Part shown: piece by piece, positions 1 through 4,868 of the stretch
Layout: the number at the start of each line of letters is the position of its first letter
Position numbering within the stretch: position 1 is the first letter of the stretch
Source: Eubacteriales bacterium
GTDB lineage: Bacteria > Bacillota > Clostridia > Christensenellales > CAG-138
NCBI GenBank assembly: GCA_030695285.1
Contig: JAUYTF010000197.1
Coordinates: forward strand, 1-7,355
Direction: 5' to 3'
DNA length: 7,355 bases
Translations under genes and position numbers: made by a program
Notes under the pieces: model-generated
Databases searched by the model: none
Seen by the model: the letters and a program-made list of their open reading frames with translations, nothing else
What the model was told of the DNA's origin: nothing

Positions 1-76
1 GCATGACCGCGTCCAGCACGAGCTTGAGCGCGCGTGTCTGAGCGGAGGTAAGCCGCTTTTTTTCCGATAATTCCAT
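1..76 (-). CDS. 5' end of an unidentified protein, cut by the left edge
   Basis: Only the first 25 codons are in the window, beginning at the ATG complementary to 74-76 and running off the left edge. A GAGAGG Shine-Dalgarno (complement of 87-92) sits 10 nt before the ATG, which supports the start. The visible N terminus begins MELSEKKRLTSAQTRALK and continues into a short hydrophobic stretch (LVLDAVM). It is charged first and amphipathic or hydrophobic later. That would suit a cytoplasmic helix before a membrane segment, or the first helix of a regulator, but 25 residues are too few to assign a family. It lies downstream of the reductase gene on the same strand, but a terminator at 172-211 separates them, so it probably has its own promoter. 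No convincing -35/-10 pair was found between 77 and 171. Confidence 0.6.
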   Translation of the reverse strand, partial: MELSEKKRLTSAQTRALKLVLDAVM

Positions 77-171
77 GTATTTCAAACCTCTCTTTTGATA
101 CTGCCAGAATAGCGTACAATTTCGGAGCGCAAGCGTAACAAAAGCGTCAGTATTAGGGCAGATTTGAGCAG

Positions 172-211
172 AAAAAACAAAAAACGCCGTTTCGTTTCGG
201 AAACAGCGTTT
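172..211 (-). terminator. Rho-independent terminator of the marR-synthase-reductase operon
   Basis: AAACGCCGTTTC (182-193) and GAAACAGCGTTT (200-211) form a 12-bp stem with one mismatch and a 6-nt loop. On the minus strand the hairpin is followed by a T-rich tract (the complement of the A-rich run at 172-184). It lies just after the stop codon of the reductase gene at 227, as expected for the end of that transcription unit. Confidence 0.8.
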
Positions 212-226
212 CTAATGCAAAGCAGA

Positions 227-1015
227 TTATTTATAGATCATCCCGACCAGCGCGTTGGTCCAGGTCGCTGGGAGAATTTTTGCCAGCAGAACAAACACCT
301 GATACTGGAAACCGACGGTGGCAAACGCCTTGGGGTTCTTCGCGTTTGCGGCGCGCAGCACTGCCCTTGCCACGAGCTCCGGCGGCATGCCGTTCTGTTC
401 GTCGTGCTCCATGACGGCAACCGCGCGGTCGATCGCCTCGCCGTACACATCCGCGCCCGCGCAGCTCTTTTTGCGCGCTGCGGTGAAGCCCGTCTTCACG
501 TCGCCCGGCAGAATCGCGCAGGCCTTGATGCCAAAGGGCTTGACCTCGTTGCGCAGCGCGAGGGTGAGGGAGTTGGTCGCGGCCTTTGTCGCGCTGTAAA
601 ACGCCTGAAACGGGATTGCAATCGGTGCCGCAACCGAGCTGATGTTCACGATATACCCGCTCTTTTGCGCGCGCATATAGGGCAGCACCGCCTGAATGCA
701 GTGCAAGGTGCCGAAGAAATTGATGTTGAGCTGGGCCGCCGCATCCTTGAGGTCGGTGAACTCCACCGCGCCCGAGATGCCAAAGCCCGCGTTGTTGACC
801 AGCAGGTCGATCTGGCTCTGTTCGGCGATCACCTGCGCAACGGCGGCCTTCACCTGTTCCGGCTCGGTCACGTCCGCCGTGATGTGGCGTATGCTCTCCG
901 CGTCCGCGCCGCTTCGGCTCAGTTCATAGACGGTGAATCCGTTTTTGGCCAGCAGGCTTGCGGTCGCTTTGCCGATGCCGCTGCTGCCGCCGGTGAGCAC
1001 GCAGACGCGCTTCAT
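227..1015 (-). CDS. Short-chain dehydrogenase/reductase, probable 3-ketosphinganine reductase-like
   Basis: A 262-residue classical SDR, the usual single-domain length. The Rossmann cofactor motif TGGSSGIG is at residues 8-15, NNAG at 74-77, and the catalytic residues are N99, S127, Y140 and K144 (YSATK). Arg34 after the second strand suggests preference for NADP(H). The C-terminal 25 residues are hydrophobic (VFVLLAKILPATW), which could allow loose membrane association. The ATG overlaps the stop of the upstream synthase gene (ATGA), with GGAGG at 1023-1027 (minus strand) 7 nt before it. An upstream in-frame start at 1111 would add 32 residues inside the synthase gene without family character and was rejected. 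Coupling to a serine palmitoyltransferase-like enzyme suggests it reduces that enzyme's 3-keto product to an amino alcohol. The SDR fold is certain; the substrate is inferred from context, because SDR sequences alone rarely show it. Confidence 0.9.
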   Translation of the reverse strand: MKRVCVLTGGSSGIGKATASLLAKNGFTVYELSRSGADAESIRHITADVTEPEQVKAAVAQVIAEQSQIDLLVNNAGFGISGAVEFTDLKDAAAQLNINFFGTLHCIQAVLPYMRAQKSGYIVNISSVAAPIAIPFQAFYSATKAATNSLTLALRNEVKPFGIKACAILPGDVKTGFTAARKKSCAGADVYGEAIDRAVAVMEHDEQNGMPPELVARAVLRAANAKNPKAFATVGFQYQVFVLLAKILPATWTNALVGMIYK

Positions 1016-2193
1016 TTCGCTTCCTCCGTCAGAACGGTTGCCATGATGTCCATCGCCTCGTCGAGCAGCGGCTCTTTGAGCGTCGCCATATAGCTCGTGC
1101 GCAGCAGGCATTCCGACGCGGGCGTTGCGGGCGGCAGTACGGGGTTGACGTAGACGCCAGCGTCGTAGAGCATCTTTGCGATGGTCAGCGTGCGGATGGT
1201 CTCGTATGTATAGATCGGGATAATCGGCACATCCGCCGTGTATTTGTGCGGAATGCCTCGCGCTGTCAGCCCTGCGCGCACATAGCGGCAGATCTCCTGC
1301 AGACGGCTCACGCGCTCCGGCTCGCGCTCCAATACGCGCAGCGCAGCCAGCGCGCAGGCGCAGCTAGCGGGCGTCATGGAGGCGGAGAAGATGAAGGGAC
1401 GGGAGGTATGGCGCACGTACTCCGAAACCTCAAGGCTCGATGCCATATAGCCCCCGAGACTCGCGAGCGATTTGCTAAACGTGCCCATGTAGATATCCAC
1501 CTCGTTCTCAAGGCCGAAGTGGCTCGCCGTGCCGCGCCCGCTCTTGCCGAGGACGCCGAGGCCGTGTGCATCGTCTACCATCACGCGCGCGCCGTACTCT
1601 TTTGCGAGCTTGACGATCTCGGGCAGGTTTGCAATATCTCCGCCCATGCTGAAAACGCCGTCGGTGACGATGAGCTTACCTGCTGTGTCGGGGATTTGCT
1701 CGAGCGTGTGCCTGAGGTGTTCCATATCCGCGTGGCGGAAGCGCACCATGGTGCCAAACGAGAGGCGGCAGCCGTCGTAGATGCTCGCGTGGTTCTCTTT
1801 GTCGCAGATGATATAGTCGCCCTTGCCGACAATCGCGCTGATGATGCCGAGGTTGCTCTGAAAGCCGGTAGAGAAGGTGACCACTGCCTCTTTATTTAGA
1901 AAGCGCGCGAGCTTCTGCTCAATTTCCAGATGCATGCGTAGCGTGCCGTTGAGAAAACGCGAACCGGAGCAGCCGGAGCCGTATTGCTCCATGGCCTGGA
2001 TGCCCGCCTCCACGACCTCTGGATGCGTGGTGAGTCCCAGATAGTTGTTGGAGCCGAGCATGATGCGGCGTTTGCCTTCCATCATGACCTCGACGTCCTG
2101 ACGCGACTCTAGCGCGTGAAAATACGGATAAATGCCTGCATCGCGGGTTTCCTTGACCGCTGTCAGGCGGCCGCATTTGTCGAACAGATCCAT
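1012..2193 (-). CDS. PLP-dependent alpha-oxoamine synthase, serine palmitoyltransferase-like
   Basis: A 393-residue fold-type I PLP enzyme of the family containing serine palmitoyltransferase (SPT), BioF, KBL and ALA synthase. These condense an amino acid with an acyl thioester, releasing CO2. Visible features are the SGSRFLNGT glycine-rich region (76-84), the PLP-stacking His135 (NHASIYDG), Asp207 and His210 (VDDAH), the Schiff-base Lys241 (GTFSKS), and Arg365 (LLRTS). Three blocks resemble SPT, as recalled from Sphingomonas and Bacteroides proteins, more than BioF or KBL: NHASIYDGC, SRPFIFSAS and the PPATP loop (354-358). The N-terminal signature typical of KBL is not seen. The start used is the ATG at 2193, 5 nt after a GGGGG run; a TTG at 2205 would add four residues. 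It would act in the cytoplasm with serine or another small amino acid. No acyl carrier protein or ceramide synthase gene is in the window. The family is certain; SPT over BioF/KBL is likely but unproven. Confidence 0.88.
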   Translation of the reverse strand: MDLFDKCGRLTAVKETRDAGIYPYFHALESRQDVEVMMEGKRRIMLGSNNYLGLTTHPEVVEAGIQAMEQYGSGCSGSRFLNGTLRMHLEIEQKLARFLNKEAVVTFSTGFQSNLGIISAIVGKGDYIICDKENHASIYDGCRLSFGTMVRFRHADMEHLRHTLEQIPDTAGKLIVTDGVFSMGGDIANLPEIVKLAKEYGARVMVDDAHGLGVLGKSGRGTASHFGLENEVDIYMGTFSKSLASLGGYMASSLEVSEYVRHTSRPFIFSASMTPASCACALAALRVLEREPERVSRLQEICRYVRAGLTARGIPHKYTADVPIIPIYTYETIRTLTIAKMLYDAGVYVNPVLPPATPASECLLRTSYMATLKEPLLDEAMDIMATVLTEEAK

Positions 2194-2197
2194 GATT

Positions 2198-2217
2198 ACC
2201 CCCAAATTTCGATTGAT
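2198..2217 (-). promoter_or_regulatory. Candidate MarR operator copy before the synthase gene
   Basis: Minus strand reads ATCAAT-CGAAAT-TTGGGGGT. The same pattern, ATCAAT-N6-TTGGGRGT, occurs before the marR gene at 2741-2760. The GGGGG part doubles as the ribosome binding site of the synthase gene, so only the ATCAAT and TT portions are independent evidence. As an inverted repeat this copy is imperfect (CAA-N7-TTG). Confidence 0.35.
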
Positions 2218-2220
2218 GAT

Positions 2221-2257
2221 GCTCCGCCGCGCATACCCCCCCGGCTGGCGGCGAAGC
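2221..2257 (-). other. Hairpin in the marR-synthase intergenic spacer
   Basis: GCTCCGCCGC (2221-2230) pairs with GCGGCGAAGC (2248-2257). In the minus-strand RNA this is a 10-bp stem with one G-U pair and a 17-nt loop containing seven consecutive G. No U-tract follows, so it is not a standard terminator. It lies directly before the candidate operator and ribosome binding site of the synthase gene and could be an mRNA processing, stability or attenuation element. Confidence 0.45.
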
Positions 2258-2289
2258 GATTGTGATGCTTTGTTCCTCTTGCGCCTGGC

Positions 2290-2733
2290 TTACGCTTTCG
2301 CTGTGAGGTGGCGGTTGAGCCGGCCAAACAGGCGGGAGAGTAGCTGCACCTCCTGCTCGGTAAACGAGCTGAGCGCAGATGTGACCGCGCTTTTCATATC
2401 CGGCAATTGCCGTCCGTAATAGTCAAGGAATTTTTTGGTGACGAAGAGGTGCGCTTCCCTGTGGTCGTCGTCGCTGCAGACGCGTTCGAGATACCCTTTT
2501 GTGACGAGCGAGTTCACCTTGTAAGAAGCGTTTGGCTGGGAGATACCGATGAAGTCTGCAAATTCACCGATGGTCGGGCGGTCAAGCAAATAGATGACCT
2601 CGGCGGAAAACGCCTCGGTCGCGCTCAGGCTGCCCGATTTTTCGCGCAGATGCCCGAACAAATTGCGGTAATGCGTGAGGCGCAGATTTCGGTAGAGATC
2701 CGAGACCAAAGCTGCAATGCCGGATCCGGTCAC
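2290..2733 (-). CDS. MarR-family transcriptional regulator
   Basis: A 147-residue protein, the normal MarR length. It has an N-terminal dimerisation helix (about 5-30), a winged helix-turn-helix with TIGEFADFIGISQPNASYKV (54-73) as helix-turn-helix, and a wing containing DDDHREAHLFVT (88-99, the place of the family's DxRxxx(V/L)xLT wing motif). Paired C-terminal helices follow (about 110-145). The start chosen is the GTG at 2733 because GGGAG (complement of 2742-2746) is 8 nt upstream. The ATG two codons earlier would be only 2 nt from that site, and a TTG at 2748 has no separate site. It is the first gene after a strong promoter and precedes the synthase-reductase pair on the same strand, 96 nt from the synthase start. 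It probably binds its own promoter and the synthase leader. Small MarR proteins such as FabT sense lipid-related ligands, so an acyl or sphingoid ligand is possible but is only inference. Confidence 0.9.
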   Translation of the reverse strand: MTGSGIAALVSDLYRNLRLTHYRNLFGHLREKSGSLSATEAFSAEVIYLLDRPTIGEFADFIGISQPNASYKVNSLVTKGYLERVCSDDDHREAHLFVTKKFLDYYGRQLPDMKSAVTSALSSFTEQEVQLLSRLFGRLNRHLTAKA

Positions 2734-2740
2734 GATCATC

Positions 2741-2760
2741 ACTCCCAATTCAAAATTGAT
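2741..2760 (-). promoter_or_regulatory. Candidate MarR autoregulatory operator
   Basis: Minus strand reads ATCAAT-TTTGAA-TTGGGAGT and contains the perfect 5-3-5 inverted repeat CAATT-TTG-AATTG. It overlaps the ribosome binding site of marR and matches the site before the synthase gene with identical spacing. An inverted repeat of this size suits a dimeric winged-helix protein. Confidence 0.4.
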
Positions 2761-2827
2761 CTTGTATACGGGCGTGCGCGGCGCTGAAATTTCAAGGCAA
2801 TCAAAAAAAACGCCCCACCGCGAAATA

Positions 2828-2843
2828 CATAAAGATTTTTATG
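2828..2843. promoter_or_regulatory. 16-bp palindrome at the marR transcription start
   Basis: CATAAA-GATT-TTTATG is a perfect 6-4-6 inverted repeat. It begins 1 bp past the -10 box of the marR promoter and covers the expected start near 2838, a typical place for an operator that blocks RNA polymerase. It may be the main autoregulatory site of the MarR protein. Confidence 0.4.
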
Positions 2844-2844
2844 A

Positions 2845-2873
2845 ATTCTAGCAGATGAGCGCGTTTTTGTCAA
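2845..2873 (-). promoter_or_regulatory. Strong sigma-A type promoter of the marR operon
   Basis: On the minus strand, TTGACA (complement of 2868-2873), a 17-bp spacer and TAGAAT (complement of 2845-2850) give 11 of 12 consensus bases. Transcription should start near 2838 and give a leader of about 105 nt before the marR GTG. Three phased ATTTT tracts lie upstream. Confidence 0.85.
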
Positions 2874-2953
2874 GAGACACTGGACGAGTAGTCCAAATTT
2901 TACAGCGATTTTGTGCCGATTTTGCGCGGTGTTGATGAGAAAGCGCGGGGGTA

Positions 2954-3505
2954 TTACTCCGCAATTGTCTCCGGCTCGCCGATCTCCTCGCCAAAGGTTT
3001 CCACACGGACGGACTTGACTTTTTGCTCCACAATGGGCTTGCTTTGCACGCCGATGACGCAGGTTGCAATCGCGTCCACCACATCCATACCCTCGACCAC
3101 CATTCCAAAAGCCGCATAGTCCTTGTCGAGATATTTCGCGTCCGCGTGGAGGATGAAAAACTGGCTGCCTGCGGAATCATAGGCCGCCGGCGGATTGTAG
3201 GGATTGCCCTGGCGCGCCATGCTGACCACACCGCGCTCATGCGAGAGATGGTTTGGGTGCTTGTTGTTGGAAAATTCGCCCTTGATGTGGTAGCCCGGGC
3301 CGCCGGTGCCGGTTCCGGTCGGGTCGCCGCCCTGAATGACGAAGCTTTTCACCACGCGGTGGAAGATGGTGCCGTCATAGAAGCCCTTGTTGGCAAGCGC
3401 GATGAAGTTTTTCACCGTGTTGGGCGCGATATCGTAATACAGCTCCATTTTGATGATGCTGCCGGTCTGCATTTCGATGGTGGCAACGGGTACTTTGGTG
3501 ATCAC
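2954..3505 (-). CDS. Cyclophilin-type peptidyl-prolyl cis-trans isomerase
   Basis: A 183-residue cyclophilin that catalyses cis-trans isomerisation of X-Pro bonds during protein folding. Recognisable elements are TIFHRVVKSFVIQGGDP (46-62) with catalytic Arg50, GTGTGGPGY (64-72), the SMARQG strand (95-100), SQFFI (114-118) and FGMVVEGMDVV (133-143). The position of human CypA Trp121 is Tyr and that of His126 is also Tyr, as in other bacterial members recalled for the family. There is no signal peptide or lipobox, so it is expected in the cytoplasm. The C-terminal tail is acidic. The start is GTG at 3505, with GGAGG (complement of 3513-3517) 7 nt before it. It lies upstream of the marR promoter on the same strand but is not clearly part of that operon. 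No strong terminator is seen after its stop, so some read-through into marR is possible. Confidence 0.95.
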   Translation of the reverse strand: MITKVPVATIEMQTGSIIKMELYYDIAPNTVKNFIALANKGFYDGTIFHRVVKSFVIQGGDPTGTGTGGPGYHIKGEFSNNKHPNHLSHERGVVSMARQGNPYNPPAAYDSAGSQFFILHADAKYLDKDYAAFGMVVEGMDVVDAIATCVIGVQSKPIVEQKVKSVRVETFGEEIGEPETIAE

Positions 3506-3584
3506 AAACTGTCCTCCAAATGTTTAAAATATCGGCGCGGGCACCGCGCGATCCGCTCGTTTCGGTGAGCCGCCGACGCTCCTC

Positions 3585-3613
3585 ATTTTCCGGCATTTGC
3601 GCGAAAAAGTCAA
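3585..3613 (-). promoter_or_regulatory. Candidate promoter of the isomerase gene
   Basis: Minus strand has TTGACT (complement of 3608-3613), a 17-bp spacer and GAAAAT (complement of 3585-3590), which is 5/6 and 4/6 to consensus. It would give a leader of about 70 nt to the GTG at 3505. The ATGAACG repeats begin exactly at its -35 box. Confidence 0.5.
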
Positions 3614-3686
3614 TGAACGTTTTCTTATTTTTATATGAACGTTTCGCATGAGGCTGTTTTTATATGAACGGACTGATATGAAACCG
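3613..3686. repeat. ATGAACG repeat cluster in the divergent intergenic region
   Basis: ATGAACG occurs at 3613-3619, 3635-3641 and 3664-3670, with a degenerate ATATGAAACCG copy at 3676-3686. Two copies are extended to an exact 14-bp direct repeat, TTTTTATATGAACG (3628-3641 and 3657-3670), 29 bp apart. The first two continue into AACGTT, a 6-bp palindrome, 22 bp apart. The 3506-3838 region holds no gene; apart from these repeats it contains the promoters listed here. The arrangement resembles multiple binding sites for one regulator. Confidence 0.5.
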
Positions 3687-3698
3687 TTTTGGGTCAGA

Positions 3699-3732
3699 CT
3701 GTCTTGACAGGAACGGATCCCGCGTGGATTAT
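3699..3732 (+). promoter_or_regulatory. Candidate upstream promoter with palindromic operator
   Basis: TTGACA (3704-3709), 17 bp, then GATTAT (3727-3732) forms a possible plus-strand promoter for the aldo-keto reductase. The -35 box is inside a perfect 12-bp palindrome, CTGTC-TT-GACAG (3699-3710), which could be an operator. It would give a leader of about 100 nt. Confidence 0.4.
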
Positions 3733-3744
3733 CGAGCGGCTTGC

Positions 3745-3773
3745 TTGGGGATCACGTCGTAATATGCTACAAT
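3745..3773 (+). promoter_or_regulatory. Extended -10 promoter of the aldo-keto reductase gene
   Basis: TTGGGG (3745-3750), a 17-bp spacer ending in TGC (3765-3767) and TACAAT (3768-3773) make an extended -10 promoter. Transcription should start near 3780, about 60 nt before the ATG at 3839. This is the better of the two plus-strand candidates in this region. Confidence 0.6.
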
Positions 3774-3838
3774 ATAGAATACGAATGCAGGCGAAACTGC
3801 GTTGATTGAAAAATCTTTCTTTATTTTGGAGGCACAGC

Positions 3839-4840
3839 ATGTCCTATACCGCAAACGAGCATCGATATGATGAAATGATCTACCGCAATTGCGGCAAAAG
3901 CGGGCTGAAACTGCCGCTGCTTTCGCTGGGGCTTTGGCATAATTTCGGCACGAACGACGATTATCAGAACATGAAAAACATGTGTTTTGCGGCCTTTGAC
4001 CGGGGCGTGACGCATTTTGACCTCGCCAACAACTACGGCCCCCTCCCCGGCAGCGCGGAGACGAACTTTGGCCGCATCCTGAAGGAGGCGCTTTCCGCCT
4101 ATCGCGACGAGATGATCATCAGCACCAAGGCGGGCTACACCATGTGGTCGGGACCATATGGCGACTGGGGCAGCCGTAAATACCTGCTCACAAGCCTCGA
4201 CCAGAGCCTCAAGCGCATGGGCTTGCCGTACGTGGACATCTTCTATCACCACCGCATGGACAAAAACACCCCGCTGGAGGAGAGCATGCTCGCCCTTGAT
4301 ACGGCGGTGAAGAGCGGACGCGCGCTCTATGCGGGGCTATCCAATTACGACAGCGCGACCGCGCGGGAAGCGGCAGCCATCCTCAGCGAGCTGCGCTGCC
4401 CGTTTGTGCTCAATCAAGTGCGCTATTCGATCTTTGACCGCCACATCGAAGCGGACGCGCTGGAGCAGGCGGCAAAGGATACAGGCTTTGGCATCATCTG
4501 CTTTAGCCCGATGGCGCAGGGGCTCCTGACAGACCGCTATCTTGGCGGCATCCCGGCGGACAGCCGCATCGGCAAAGGCGGGCCGTTTTTAAAGCGCGAG
4601 CAGCTTACCGAGGAAAAGCAGGGGCAAATTCGCGCGCTCAACGAGGTTGCGCGCTCGCGCGGGCAGTCGCTCTCTGAACTCGCGCTGAGCTGGGTGCTGC
4701 GCAGTGAGCGGGTGACCAGCGTGCTCATCGGCGCTTCCTCGCCCGAGCAGGTGGTGCAGAATCTCGGCATTCTCCATTCTCCCGCATTCACTGTGGACGA
4801 ACTTGCGAATATAGATGTAATCACCGGCGCGGTAAACTAA
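3839..4840 (+). CDS. gpr: Aldo-keto reductase, YghZ/Gpr (L-glyceraldehyde 3-phosphate reductase) type
   Basis: A 333-residue NAD(P)H-dependent aldo-keto reductase with a TIM-barrel fold. It follows E. coli YghZ (Gpr, AKR14) closely through YRNCGKSGLKLPLLSLGLWH (15-34), FDLANNYGPLPGSAE (60-74) and GSRKYLL (111-117). The catalytic tetrad is Asp61, Tyr66, Lys97 (STKAGY) and His138 (YHHR), and a C-terminal cofactor phosphate-binding stretch, IGASSPEQ, is at 297-304. The E. coli enzyme reduces L-glyceraldehyde 3-phosphate and detoxifies methylglyoxal; related proteins act on various aldehydes, so the physiological substrate here is not fixed. The ATG at 3839 has GGAGG (3828-3832) 6 nt upstream. 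A TTG at 3806 would add 11 residues with no match to the family and was rejected. The WYL regulator gene follows 28 bp downstream and is probably co-transcribed. The symbol is by homology (yghZ/mgrA are synonyms) and is not the spore germination protease gene. Confidence 0.93.
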   Translation: MSYTANEHRYDEMIYRNCGKSGLKLPLLSLGLWHNFGTNDDYQNMKNMCFAAFDRGVTHFDLANNYGPLPGSAETNFGRILKEALSAYRDEMIISTKAGYTMWSGPYGDWGSRKYLLTSLDQSLKRMGLPYVDIFYHHRMDKNTPLEESMLALDTAVKSGRALYAGLSNYDSATAREAAAILSELRCPFVLNQVRYSIFDRHIEADALEQAAKDTGFGIICFSPMAQGLLTDRYLGGIPADSRIGKGGPFLKREQLTEEKQGQIRALNEVARSRGQSLSELALSWVLRSERVTSVLIGASSPEQVVQNLGILHSPAFTVDELANIDVITGAVN

Positions 4841-4848
4841 GATCGCGC

Positions 4849-4861
4849 CAGCCGGAGGCTG
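4849..4861 (+). promoter_or_regulatory. Small hairpin over the ribosome binding site of the WYL gene
   Basis: CAGCC-GGA-GGCTG is a perfect 5-bp stem with a 3-nt loop. It encloses the GGAGG Shine-Dalgarno (4854-4858) that lies 10 nt before the ATG at 4869. If it forms in the mRNA it would lower translation of the regulator relative to the reductase upstream. Confidence 0.3.
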
Positions 4862-4868
4862 AGAGACC

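Noticed and set aside
164..1093. Long plus-strand open frame (309 codons) opposite the reductase gene
   Set aside because: It is antisense to a clear SDR with all catalytic motifs; its translation is rich in Arg, Ala and His with no domain, as expected from the complement of GC-rich coding DNA, and no ribosome binding site supports it.
1246..1899. Plus-strand open frame of 217 codons opposite the synthase gene
   Set aside because: Antisense shadow of a conserved PLP enzyme; no motif and no ribosome binding site.
2785..2794. TGAAATTTCA palindrome in the marR leader
   Set aside because: A perfect 10-bp palindrome, but short, AT-rich and without a second copy or a clear position relative to the promoter; left as unproven.
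2803..2820. Possible leader terminator in the marR 5' UTR (eight T on the minus strand after a GC-rich stretch)
   Set aside because: The GC-rich part (CGCGGTGGGGCG) can form only about three base pairs, so no real stem precedes the T-run.
2882..2896. TGGAC-GAGTA-GTCCA inverted repeat as a terminator of the isomerase gene
   Set aside because: The stem is only 5 bp and no T-tract follows on the minus strand; it is too weak to call.
3613..3651. Tiny ATG-started open frame (12 codons) inside the ATGAACG repeats
   Set aside because: No ribosome binding site, and the ATG is part of a repeated motif; better explained as regulatory DNA.
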